This document shows, piece by piece, positions 1-7,706 of a DNA stretch of 64,000 bases. Location of the stretch: positions 1-64,000 of the forward strand of contig CAZIWL010000001.1 of the NCBI GenBank assembly GCA_964542755.1, read 5' to 3'. The notes under the pieces were generated by a model, which worked only from the letters and a program-made list of their open reading frames with translations, was not told the origin of the DNA and did no database searches. Within the stretch, counting starts at the first letter, position 1. Each line of letters starts with the position of its first letter. A program made the position numbers and the translations under genes. The DNA is from SKLM01 sp964542755 (GTDB taxonomy: Bacteria > Chloroflexota > Anaerolineae > B4-G1).

Positions 1-930
1 CAGATGTGAGAAAACAGTTGCCAGCAGAATAGTGCCATTCCCCGCCATGCTGATCCAACGCCGCGACCTGCCGACCTCATTCTCTGTCCACGCCAGGATG
101 CTGCCCGCTAGCAGCGTCAACAGGGCCGGTGCGATCATCCACCGAGCCACCGGCAGCCCTCCGTCCCCCGCCAATAAAAGACGAATCCACAGCCCCCAGC
201 CCAGTAGAGGGCTCAGGAGCAGCATAGCCGTCGGCGCCGCCCCGGATGGAAGCCTGCGCGGAACCCAAGTGTGGAGAGGATAGGCTCCGATCCGCACGAG
301 ACCCGCGATTGTCCAGATCACCATCCCAGGACCCCCGGCTGGAAGCAGTCCCCATGCAACACTTCCAACGCCAGCTCCTTGTGCCGCAACACCAGCCCAC
401 AGCAGGACTCCGGAGCCCACTCCTACCATTAAGACGCGCACGGCCTCTTGCCGATCTGCCCCGCTCGCCACCCAGCCCAAGGCCAGCATTAGATCATACA
501 AAGCCCAACTGACCATCGTTGTCAGCGGGTTGCCCGACCAGAGACTCGCCAGTCCGGAGCCCAACAGCGCGAGGATCACAGGCACCGAGTGTGACGCCCC
601 CTCTCGCCTGCCCCCGGTTGCCAGGAGCAGACATCCCGAGCTAATGGAGAGTCCAAGCCCCAGGGGCCATAGGGTCGAATCCCAACGCAGTTCGACGCCA
701 GACTCCGCCAACGATGAGGGGTATAAGGAGGCAAGGGCTATTCTCCCATCCCCTCGACCCGTCAGTACGACGAGCGACGCCAGACCCACAATCGTGATCG
801 GCAATAGCCCGACAAGCAACCTGAAATAGACTCGCTTCCTCCCGACACTGGAAATGACTCCCGACAAGAGGAGAATCCCTGCTGCCCCAAGGAGAGGCAA
901 GATTACCGTGAGGCTGAGCAAGTCTAGCAT
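1..930 (-). CDS. Proton-conducting membrane transporter, NuoN/NuoM/MrpD-like (3' part beyond window)
   Basis: An uninterrupted minus-strand frame of 310 codons runs from ATG at 930 to base 1 without a stop, so the C-terminus lies outside the window. The translation is strongly hydrophobic with repeated membrane segments: residues 1-22 form the first helix, followed by several Leu/Gly/Ala-rich helices. It contains AYPLHTWVPRRLPSG followed by AAPTAMLLLSPLLG, matching the family pattern (P-[LF]-H-x-W-[LV]-P ... AP[ATV]) of the antiporter-like subunits of complex I, Mrp antiporters and membrane hydrogenases. Members carry protons or Na+ across the membrane, coupled to redox or antiport partners. 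An in-frame stop lies about 15 codons upstream of the ATG with no other start between, which fixes the start, although no clear ribosome site is seen. No partner subunit is visible on this side. Which complex it serves cannot be told from this window. Confidence 0.78.
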   Translation of the reverse strand, partial: MLDLLSLTVILPLLGAAGILLLSGVISSVGRKRVYFRLLVGLLPITIVGLASLVVLTGRGDGRIALASLYPSSLAESGVELRWDSTLWPLGLGLSISSGCLLLATGGRREGASHSVPVILALLGSGLASLWSGNPLTTMVSWALYDLMLALGWVASGADRQEAVRVLMVGVGSGVLLWAGVAAQGAGVGSVAWGLLPAGGPGMVIWTIAGLVRIGAYPLHTWVPRRLPSGAAPTAMLLLSPLLGWGLWIRLLLAGDGGLPVARWMIAPALLTLLAGSILAWTENEVGRSRRWISMAGNGTILLATVFSHL

Positions 931-1321
931 AGGCGTCGCTTGGAGGCTATGCCCCGGCTCCTGGGAAGGACTGTGTCAGTCATCCGCCGACATCCGACCC
1001 ACAGCCCTGGGCGGGGCACTCGGAAATGGCTTCGGCCCGTCTCGTGTGGATCGTTCACGGCCCGCTATTCTAACACACCCTGGAGGCGGCGACAACGTCC
1101 CGAAACTGCACCGCCTGCCAAGCACCGCACTGTCGGAGCCATGTGTCCAGCGCACCGCACGTATTCTTCACAACAGCCCCTCGTCGACGTACGCCATGGT
1201 CCACGCATCGGCCCCTCTCCGCCCGTTAAGCATGTGTCTCAGCCCATCCCCTACCAGCCGCGATCCACGACACATCGCTAGCGCACACAAACTAGGCTTT
1301 CTGCACCGTCCTTGCCCCAGA
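931..1321. other. Intergenic region without a recognisable gene
   Basis: Short open frames here on either strand show no domain-like sequence or ribosome site. Apart from the promoter-like pair at 1067-1095 I see nothing in it. Confidence 0.4.
1067..1095 (-). promoter_or_regulatory. Candidate sigma70-type promoter for the NuoN-like gene
   Basis: On the minus strand TTGTCG (1090-1095) and TAGAAT (1067-1072) are separated by 17 bp. It would give a leader of about 130 nt before the ATG at 930. It lies downstream of the terminator of the sigma-factor gene, so it would give the transporter gene its own transcript. The -35 matches the consensus only in part. Confidence 0.45.
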
Positions 1322-1368
1322 CAAAAGGAAGCGAGGTCCTCCGGAGTGACTCCGGAGGACCTCGCTTC
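1322..1368 (-). terminator. Rho-independent terminator of the sigma-factor gene
   Basis: A perfect 19-bp inverted repeat (1328-1346 and 1350-1368) with a 3-nt loop TGA lies 28 bp past the sigma-factor stop. On the minus strand it is followed by TTTT (complement of 1323-1326). Stem strength and position fit an intrinsic terminator. Confidence 0.88.
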
Positions 1369-1396
1369 GTGATTCTAAGAAACTGCGACGCCGACG

Positions 1397-2629
1397 TTAG
1401 ACCAAGAAGTCGCGGAGCTTCCGCGCGTGGGCGGGGTGCCGGAGCCGACTCAGGGCCTGGACCTCGATCTGCCGGATACGCTCCCGTGTCACGCCCAGCT
1501 TCTGCCCAACCTCCTCGAGCGTGTACGTCTCACCGTCAACGAGTCCATAGCGCATCTGGAGGATACGTACCTCCCTGGGGGGCAGGTCCTCAAGAACATC
1601 CTGGAGCAGATCGCGCAGGATTGCGGAGGAAACGACATCAGCCGGAGCAACGGCCTCATCATTCTCAATGAAGTCGCCCAGCTCACTATCGCCCTCTTCG
1701 TCGATCGGCAGCTCGAGGGAGAGGGGCCGACGAGCGACCTGTAGCATATTCTCTACCTTATCCGTGGCAAGATCCAGGGCTCCGGCCATCTCCTCCGGGG
1801 TCGGGTCCCTTCCCAGCTCCTGAGTGAGCCGATGAGTCGTGCGAAGAAGCTTGTTGATCTGGTCTCCCATATGAACAGGGATACGGATAGTCCGACTCTG
1901 ATCTGCAATCGCCCTGGTCACGGCCTGTCGAATCCACCACGTCGCGTACGTGGAGAACTTGTTCCCCATTGTGTAGTCAAACTTCTTGGCCGCGCGGATC
2001 AGCCCGATATTGCCTTCCTGAATCAGATCGATGAAAGGCACACCGCGCCCCATGTACTTCTTAGCCACACTCACAACCAGGCGCGAGTTCGCTCTTACCA
2101 AATGCCCACGGGCCCTCAGCCCATCCTGTGCCACAGCCTCCAATCGCGCCCGTTCAACTCCACTAAGACCATCACCGCGGAGTTGAGTTCTCGCATTCTT
2201 ACCGACCTCCATCCGCTTGGCCAGAGAGATCTCTTCTTCCCGCGTCAGAAGGGGGACCTGTCCGATCTCCTTCAAATACAGACCGATGGAATCATCTACT
2301 CTAATTGCATCCAGCGGAGCGCCATTATCAGAGTCTTGACCCCCATCCCGCCCGCGATCATCAGTCGACTTGGCAGACCGAGTCCGCTTCTCATCAAGAT
2401 CACCGATTTCGACATCAGCTTCGATCAGTGTGACCAGGATATCCTCAATCTCGTCCAGACTCTCTTCGGCCTCTGGGAAGGCGGTGAGAATGTCATCATA
2501 GGTGATGAAATCCTGTTCGTCAGCTTTGACCAGCAAGTAGTCCTCACCGCTCAACCCTTCAAGTTCAGACGCTGCTTGCTCTTCCTTCGATTCCATCTCC
2601 ACTCTATCACTCAACATCGAAACGGACAA
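1397..2629 (-). CDS. rpoD: Principal RNA polymerase sigma factor, RpoD/SigA family
   Basis: Encodes a 410-residue sigma70 factor that directs RNA polymerase to housekeeping promoters. An acidic N-terminus (residues 1-105) replaces a long region 1.1. Region 1.2 carries DSIGLYLKEIGQVPLLTREE. Region 2 carries the core-binding DLIQEGNIGLIRAAKKFDY and the -10 recognition stretch STYATWWIRQAVTRAI. Region 3 follows, and region 4 ends with the helix-turn-helix TLEEVGQKLGVTRERIRQIE and a typical RKLRDFL tail. The length fits a compact group 1 sigma. The frame begins at TTG 2629, about 10-13 nt after a G-rich ribosome site, while ATG 2617 is an alternative that removes four residues. A consensus-like promoter lies upstream and a strong terminator downstream, so it is probably monocistronic. 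The promoters noted in this window (TTGACA/TATAAT type) fit the specificity of such a factor. Confidence 0.96.
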   Translation of the reverse strand: MSVSMLSDRVEMESKEEQAASELEGLSGEDYLLVKADEQDFITYDDILTAFPEAEESLDEIEDILVTLIEADVEIGDLDEKRTRSAKSTDDRGRDGGQDSDNGAPLDAIRVDDSIGLYLKEIGQVPLLTREEEISLAKRMEVGKNARTQLRGDGLSGVERARLEAVAQDGLRARGHLVRANSRLVVSVAKKYMGRGVPFIDLIQEGNIGLIRAAKKFDYTMGNKFSTYATWWIRQAVTRAIADQSRTIRIPVHMGDQINKLLRTTHRLTQELGRDPTPEEMAGALDLATDKVENMLQVARRPLSLELPIDEEGDSELGDFIENDEAVAPADVVSSAILRDLLQDVLEDLPPREVRILQMRYGLVDGETYTLEEVGQKLGVTRERIRQIEVQALSRLRHPAHARKLRDFLV

Positions 2630-2660
2630 TGACTACCCCCCCCTCCAAACCATCGTCGCT

Positions 2661-2690
2661 ACTATACCACATCCTCATGCCGCTTGTCAA
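2661..2690 (-). promoter_or_regulatory. Promoter of the sigma-factor gene
   Basis: Minus strand: perfect TTGACA (2685-2690), 18-bp spacer, TATAGT (2661-2666), about 30 bp before the translation start. It diverges from the plus-strand promoter at 2843-2871. Confidence 0.75.
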
Positions 2691-2842
2691 CCCCCTTGCC
2701 CCGCCCCAGAATCACCACTTCAAGACCCGGAGCGTTTCGGATCCCTGCTGCGTGGACGCCGCTGTGAGCCAAGCCTCTCTCCCTCGCCGATTAGCCCACC
2801 AACTCACGGCGCATACTCTCTTCCAGGCACCCTCGTAACGCG

Positions 2843-2871
2843 TTGACACCGGTGTGCCCTTCTACTATACT
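2843..2871 (+). promoter_or_regulatory. Promoter of the UPF0173 hydrolase gene
   Basis: TTGACA (2843-2848), 17-bp spacer, TATACT (2866-2871), close to full sigma70 consensus. It implies a leader of about 105 nt before ATG 2985. With the promoter at 2661-2690 it marks a divergent strand switch. Confidence 0.8.
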
Positions 2872-2984
2872 CGATTCCAGGGTGACTTACGCACCTGTCT
2901 GCCGTGGCGGGCACGGACGTCACCAGAAACCATTCTCTCGCCACTCCGCGTTCGGAAGGCCCACTAGCTCAAAGGAGGCTCAAG

Positions 2985-3671
2985 ATGACGACCCGACTGA
3001 CCTGGTACGGACACTCGGCTTTCTCCCTCGAACTCGATGACGAGCACGTGCTGATAGATCCTTTCCTAGACGACAACGCCCTCTCTCCGATCTCCGCCGA
3101 TGAGGTTCCAGCAGACTATGTCATCATCACACACGGGCACGCGGATCACGTCGGGGACGCCCTACGGATTGCGCGCCGGACTGGGGCCCTCGTCATCTCC
3201 AACTTCGAGATCTGCAACTGGGTCCAGGCCCAGGGCATCGACCACGTCCACCCCCAGCACATCGGCGGTGGCTATCCCCATCCATTCGGTTACCTGAAGC
3301 TCACAATAGCCCACCACGGTTCTAGTCTGCCGGATGGCTCCTATGGCGGCGCGCCAGCCGGTCTCTTGCTGACCCTTCACGATGACAAACGCGTCTACTT
3401 CGCGGGCGATACAGGTCTCTTCTACAGCATGGCCCTCATCGGTGAGGAGGGACTCGATTTGGCCGTGCTCCCGATCGGGGACAACTTCACCATGGGGCCT
3501 GACGATGCGCTCCGGGCGGTCAGACTGCTCCGGCCGAAAGCCGTAGTCCCGATTCACTACAATACCTTTGACGTGATTGAGCAGGATCCTCAAACATGGT
3601 GCCGGCGCGTGCGAGAAGAGACACCCTCTGAGGCTCTCTTTCTTAAGCCAGGAGATACAATTACTCTATAG
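2985..3671 (+). CDS. UPF0173-type metallo-beta-lactamase-fold hydrolase
   Basis: A 228-residue soluble metallo-hydrolase of the UPF0173 (YtkL-like) group. The start at ATG 2985 follows a full AAAGGAGG ribosome site and removes a longer frame opening with no ribosome site. The N-terminus TRLTWYGHSAFSLE is typical of the group. The metal site is intact: THGHADH near residue 46, a second His in IAHHGSS, the bridging Asp in YFAGDTGLF and the C-terminal His in VVPIHYNTFD. Proteins of this fold bind two metal ions and hydrolyse esters or amides. The physiological substrate of UPF0173 members is not established, so no reaction is claimed. It is alone behind its own promoter. It contrasts with the second beta-lactamase-fold gene at 51744-52394, whose metal ligands are altered. 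Confidence 0.9.
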   Translation: MTTRLTWYGHSAFSLELDDEHVLIDPFLDDNALSPISADEVPADYVIITHGHADHVGDALRIARRTGALVISNFEICNWVQAQGIDHVHPQHIGGGYPHPFGYLKLTIAHHGSSLPDGSYGGAPAGLLLTLHDDKRVYFAGDTGLFYSMALIGEEGLDLAVLPIGDNFTMGPDDALRAVRLLRPKAVVPIHYNTFDVIEQDPQTWCRRVREETPSEALFLKPGDTITL

Positions 3672-3727
3672 GATGGTCGCAGCAATGAAAAGTTAGACGC
3701 ATTCAAGCATACGTGAGGGTGATTGAG

Positions 3728-4040
3728 GATTTCTTTTAGTTATCAATCCACATCCTTATTTGTATCTATATTATGTAGTCGTAGTAGTAGGGACGTGGAA
3801 ACTGGGGATAGCCTTTCACCCCTCAGCAGTTATCGGTAGATATGGGGAATCTTGCTCGTCTGGGCACACATATGCTGGACGAACGATGTTGGGATGTCCA
3901 CAGGGAGGTGTTCAGAAGACGGTGAGGCGTTGAAGGAAAACCCTGCCGGCCGAAAATGTGACCTTCGGCGCTAGCCCTGAGGCAAAGTTATCCACAGTTA
4001 GCACCTGTTATCCACAGGGAATTGGCAAGTTATCCACAGG
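3728..4040. other. oriC: Candidate replication origin (AT-rich tract, TAG-trinucleotide run, DnaA boxes)
   Basis: Between the UPF0173 gene and the valS leader there is no gene. Three perfect TTATCCACA boxes stand in the same orientation at 3988-3996, 4008-4016 and 4030-4038, spaced 20 and 22 bp. About 200 bp to the left an AT-rich tract (3730-3775) leads into TAG-TCG-TAG-TAG-TAG (3776-3790), a short G/C stretch and a degenerate box GTGGAAAC (3795-3802). That order resembles the basal unwinding system described for bacterial origins. Further weak boxes lie near 3893 and 4138. Gene orientation switches from minus to plus at about 2.8 kb, and the plus strand looks C-rich to the left and G-rich to the right. 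No dnaA or dnaN is next to it, so it could instead be a DnaA-titration site. Confidence 0.55.
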
Positions 4041-4282
4041 TTGAGGTTCTGACAGGCCCGAGCTGGCTTATGCACCCCAGATGTAGGGCGTACGCGGTCG
4101 CCAAGGCGGCAGTGATTGAGGGTCGTCGTCAAGGTAGGTTGTGGAAACCGCGGAGACATACGTAGCGCGATCAGTCTTCGAAAGATGACGGGAGGAGACG
4201 GCTCTAGCCTGCTGCTGATGATCCAATCTGCGTTGAGCAGCCGGCTACCGTGGGGTGGCTATCAGCCGTACTGAACAGGGCA

Positions 4283-4310
4283 TTGACGGATGGTCGGACG
4301 GTGGTATAAT
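4283..4310 (+). promoter_or_regulatory. Promoter of the valS T-box transcript
   Basis: TTGACG (4283-4288), 16-bp spacer, TATAAT (4305-4310). Transcription would begin near 4317, just before the T-box stem I. Confidence 0.75.
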
Positions 4311-4337
4311 CGGACCACAACCGAACAGATAGAAAAC

Positions 4338-4732
4338 GTGGATCAGGAAGAGTAGGCGGGGCGAGCTGGCGAGCCGGCATCTGCATAGTCCCAGGGTTAA
4401 AGCAACCCGTGGCAGGTGTTGGATAGAGAAGGGGGCCACTGGCTGCAAGCCCTCGCAGTCCGGTCGGGAGGGATCCCACCGCGATGGCTGGGTCCATCGT
4501 CTAGCCGCTGAAGGTCACCTGGGAGTCGAGAGACCGATCTACTGGTGTGGTGTAGGTCTCTACGGGTTCGCCCGTTACAGCGAGGACCCTTGGATCAGGC
4601 GCGAGATCCGTCACTTCAGCTCGCGAGGTTCAGGGTCGCTGAGGGTGGCGGCCACGCCAATCGAGTTGTCGCCAAACCAAGGTGGTACCGCGAGAGTAGC
4701 TCCTTTCGTCCTTGGACGGAGGGGGCTTTTTT
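4338..4732 (+). promoter_or_regulatory. T-box riboswitch leader controlling valS
   Basis: The leader contains the conserved T-box sequence AAGGTGGTACCGCG (4679-4692) followed at once by an intrinsic terminator, the arrangement by which uncharged tRNA stabilises an antiterminator. The 5' end carries AGGAAGAGTAG (4345-4355), the motif at the base of stem I. The closing helix can form between 4338-4344 and 4472-4479. GTC (Val) triplets at 4458-4460 and 4463-4465 lie on the 3' side of stem I and are candidate specifier codons. I could not settle which is used. The gene that follows is valyl-tRNA synthetase, so the sensed ligand should be uncharged tRNA-Val. Confidence 0.9.
4699..4732 (+). terminator. 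T-box-controlled intrinsic terminator upstream of valS
   Basis: Arms 4699-4711 and 4714-4726 form a 13-bp stem including three G-U pairs, followed by six T residues (4727-4732). It overlaps the region that would pair in the antiterminator, as expected for a T-box. Confidence 0.88.
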
Positions 4733-4786
4733 GTTGTCTTTTGGCTTCATAGCGATCAATTGATGCGAGAGCAGGGAGGAGAGGGC

Positions 4787-7528
4787 ATGAGCGAGAAGCT
4801 TTCCAGGGTGTTCAATCCGGAGGAGCACGAAGAACGGCTGTACACCTGGTGGGAGGAGCAAGGATGCTTCCGTCCCGAGAAGCAGGTCGAGGTTGGCTTA
4901 GCTGCGAAGCAGGGCCCCCGGTGGTGCATCACTATGCCGCCGCCGAATGTGACGGGCGCCCTCCATCTGGGCCACGCGATGACCGCGGCCGTCGAGGACC
5001 TGATGACGCGCTACCATCGAATGCGCGGTGAGGAGACCCTTTATCTGCCCGGGTCGGACCACGCCGGGATTGCCACTCAAAACGTGGTTGAGCGTGAGCT
5101 GCAGAAGGAAGGCCTGTCGCGCCACGACCTGGGGAGGGAGAAGTTCCTGGAGCGGGTCTGGGAGTGGAAGGACGTCTATCACGCGAGGATCACGGACCAG
5201 CAGCGACGCCTTGGGGTTTCATGCGACTGGACGCGCGAGAGGTTCACCCTCGACGAGGGACTCAGCCACGCCGTGCGGACGGCCTTTGTACGCCTCTACG
5301 AGAAGGGCCTGATCTATCAAGGCAGCTACCTTGTAAACTGGTGTCCCCGCTGCGAGTCGGCCGTCTCGGATCTTGAGGTGATACCCGACGAGCGGGAGAG
5401 CAAGCTCTGGCACATACGGTATCCCGTCGTCAATGACGACTGGGACGGGCCTGAACACGCGTGGGCCAGCGGTCGCTGGGCAGAGGGCGCCACCGAGTTC
5501 ATCCAGATGGCGACCACCCGGCCCGAGACGATCCTCGGCGACACCGCAGTGGCTACAGCGCTCGACGATCCACGCTGGCGCGACCTGGTGGGCAAGACGG
5601 CCGTCCTCCCAGCGGTGGACCGACGGATTCCCATCATCGCTGACGAGGTGGTCGACCCGGAGTTCGGCACCGGTGCGGTGAAGATCACGCCGGCCCACGA
5701 CCCGACGGATAACGAGATCGGCATTCGACACGACTTGCCGGTCGTCGATGTCCTGACCGACACGGCGGACATGAACGAGCAGGCCGGACCCTACGCGGGC
5801 CAGGGACGGTTCGAGTGCCGGCGCAATATCGTGGCGGACTTCGATAAGGAGGGGCTCCTGGTCCGCGTGGACCCGTACCGCCACGCGGTGGGCACCTGCG
5901 AGCGCTGTCACACCGACATTGAGCCCCGGGTCTCGACCCAGTGGTTCGTGAAGACGAAGCCCCTCGCGGAGGCTGCCATGGAGGCGGTGCGTTCCGGGGA
6001 GACGGACATCGTCCCGAAGCGCGAGGAGGAACGTTTCTTCCACTGGATGGAGAACATCCGCGATTGGTGCATCAGCCGGCAGCTCTGGTGGGGCCACCGC
6101 ATTCCCGTTTGGCACTGTGCAAGCTGCGGCGAGCATGCGTCGCGGATGGCGGATCCGACGGAATGCCCTCACTGCGGCAGCGACGAGTTGCATCAGGAGG
6201 AGGACGTGCTCGACACGTGGTTCTCTTCCGGCCTTTGGCCCTTCTCCACGTTGGGTTGGCCGGACACTGATGCTGCGGACTACGTGCGCTACTACCCGAC
6301 GGATATGAGGGAGACGGGGTACGACATCCTCTTCTTCTGGGTGGCGCGAGAGATGATGCTAGGCATCGAGATGACGGGCAAGTCCCCGTACGAGACGGTT
6401 TACCTCCACGGCCTGGTGCGGAATGAGGATGGCGAGAAGATCAGCAAATCGATGGAGAATATCGAGGAGTATGATCCGCTCAACATCATCGAAAAGTATG
6501 GCACGGACGCGCTTCGATACACGCTGATGACGAGCGCGACGCCGGGGTTGGACATGAACCTCGACCCACGGCGTCTTGAGGGGGCGCGCAACTTCGCCAA
6601 TAAAATCTGGCAGGCGTCACGGTTCGTTCTTATGAACACACCGGAGACGCAGGTGCCTGTCTTGGGCGGCACGGTGGAGCTCGACGATAAGAGGATGGAG
6701 TTGACCGATCGCTGGATTCTCTCCCGACTAAATCGGGTCACCGAGCGCGTGCAGAGACTCTTCCACAGCCATCAGTACGGCGAGGCGGGCCGACAGATCA
6801 ATGACTTCCTCTGGAGTGAGTACTGCGATTGGTATATCGAGATCACCAAGGTCCGGCTCTACGACGACAAGGTGGACAACAATGTGCCGCTGGCCGTCCT
6901 CTTGCACGTGTTGGAGACGGCCTTGCGCTTGCTCCACCCCTACATGCCCTTTGTCACCGAGGCCATCTGGCAAGCGCTGCCCGAGGCGACGAAGGAGGGC
7001 GATGCGCTCATCGTCGCTCCGTGGCCCGTCTCGAGTGAGGATCTGCTCGACGGAGAGGCCGAGGCGTCAGTGTCGCTGCTCATGGAGCTGGTGCGAGGTA
7101 TCCGGAACCGGAGAGCCGACTATCGGGTGACCCCCGGGAAGCCCATCCCGGCAATCGTCGCAGCGGGAGCAGAGACTGGGACGCTGGAGGTGCAGCGCGC
7201 CGAGTTATGTGCTCTGGCGAAACTAGACTGTGAGCGTCTAACGATCGAGGAGGCCCCGGATCCGCCAAGCCAGGCAGCAATCATCGTGGCCGGCGACGTC
7301 ACCTGCTATCTACCTCTCGCGGAGATTGTCGATCTGGACGCAGAGAGGGAACGGCTTAGGGAGGACCTGGACGACGTCGAGGATCGTATCGCACACAGCG
7401 AGGGGCTCTTGAGCGGACAGTTCGCCGAGAGGGCCCCTGAGCACGTCGTCCAGCGGGAGCGCGACAAGCTGTCAGAGCTCAAGGCCGAGCGCGACAAGCT
7501 GAAGGACAGGCTGGAGGCCTTGACCTAG
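4787..7528 (+). CDS. valS: Valyl-tRNA synthetase
   Basis: A 913-residue class I aminoacyl-tRNA synthetase that charges tRNA-Val with valine in the cytoplasm. The HIGH signature is PPNVTGALHLGHAM (HLGH at residues 60-63) and the KMSKS loop is DGEKISKSMENIEEYDP near residue 552. The connective-peptide editing domain lies between them with TTRPETILGDTA, and zinc-like CxxC pairs occur near residues 445-465 (WHCASCGE and ECPHCGS). The anticodon-binding helical domain follows. The C-terminal 65 residues form a charged coiled coil beginning LDAERERLREDLDDVEDRI, typical of ValRS. Length is normal for the family. ATG 4787 follows GGAGGA with good spacing. The longer upstream frame starts inside the terminator stem and is not used. 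Expression is governed by the T-box leader. Confidence 0.98.
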   Translation: MSEKLSRVFNPEEHEERLYTWWEEQGCFRPEKQVEVGLAAKQGPRWCITMPPPNVTGALHLGHAMTAAVEDLMTRYHRMRGEETLYLPGSDHAGIATQNVVERELQKEGLSRHDLGREKFLERVWEWKDVYHARITDQQRRLGVSCDWTRERFTLDEGLSHAVRTAFVRLYEKGLIYQGSYLVNWCPRCESAVSDLEVIPDERESKLWHIRYPVVNDDWDGPEHAWASGRWAEGATEFIQMATTRPETILGDTAVATALDDPRWRDLVGKTAVLPAVDRRIPIIADEVVDPEFGTGAVKITPAHDPTDNEIGIRHDLPVVDVLTDTADMNEQAGPYAGQGRFECRRNIVADFDKEGLLVRVDPYRHAVGTCERCHTDIEPRVSTQWFVKTKPLAEAAMEAVRSGETDIVPKREEERFFHWMENIRDWCISRQLWWGHRIPVWHCASCGEHASRMADPTECPHCGSDELHQEEDVLDTWFSSGLWPFSTLGWPDTDAADYVRYYPTDMRETGYDILFFWVAREMMLGIEMTGKSPYETVYLHGLVRNEDGEKISKSMENIEEYDPLNIIEKYGTDALRYTLMTSATPGLDMNLDPRRLEGARNFANKIWQASRFVLMNTPETQVPVLGGTVELDDKRMELTDRWILSRLNRVTERVQRLFHSHQYGEAGRQINDFLWSEYCDWYIEITKVRLYDDKVDNNVPLAVLLHVLETALRLLHPYMPFVTEAIWQALPEATKEGDALIVAPWPVSSEDLLDGEAEASVSLLMELVRGIRNRRADYRVTPGKPIPAIVAAGAETGTLEVQRAELCALAKLDCERLTIEEAPDPPSQAAIIVAGDVTCYLPLAEIVDLDAERERLREDLDDVEDRIAHSEGLLSGQFAERAPEHVVQRERDKLSELKAERDKLKDRLEALT

Positions 7529-7540
7529 TCCTGTCCCGTG

Positions 7541-7560
7541 GAACGACAGCGGTGTCGTTC
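7541..7560. terminator. Hairpin after valS, possible weak terminator
   Basis: A perfect 8-bp inverted repeat GAACGACA/TGTCGTTC with loop GCGG lies 12 bp after the valS stop. No T-run follows, so termination here is uncertain. Confidence 0.4.
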
Positions 7561-7618
7561 GTCTGCTTATGAGCAGATCGGACGCCGCCGGCGTGCGTTC
7601 CAACGTAGCCCGCCGAGT

Positions 7619-7647
7619 TTGCCCTGTCGGGAGAATCGTGCGATAGT
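7619..7647 (+). promoter_or_regulatory. Weak promoter candidate for the lipoprotein gene
   Basis: TTGCCC (7619-7624), 17-bp spacer, GATAGT (7642-7647), about 60 bp before ATG 7707. Both hexamers are imperfect. Confidence 0.3.
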
Positions 7648-7706
7648 AGGACGATGCCGTCCAGAGACTACAACAGCGTACCAATGAAACGACCGAGGTG
7701 ACAGCT

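Noticed and set aside
854..1372. Plus-strand open frame of 172 codons
   Set aside because: It overlaps the start of the NuoN-like gene and the sigma-factor terminator, has no ribosome site, and its sequence is Pro/Arg/Ser-rich, as expected from the complement of GC-rich coding DNA.
4204..4497. Minus-strand open frame of 97 codons
   Set aside because: It lies antisense to the valS promoter and T-box stem I, has no ribosome site and no domain-like sequence.
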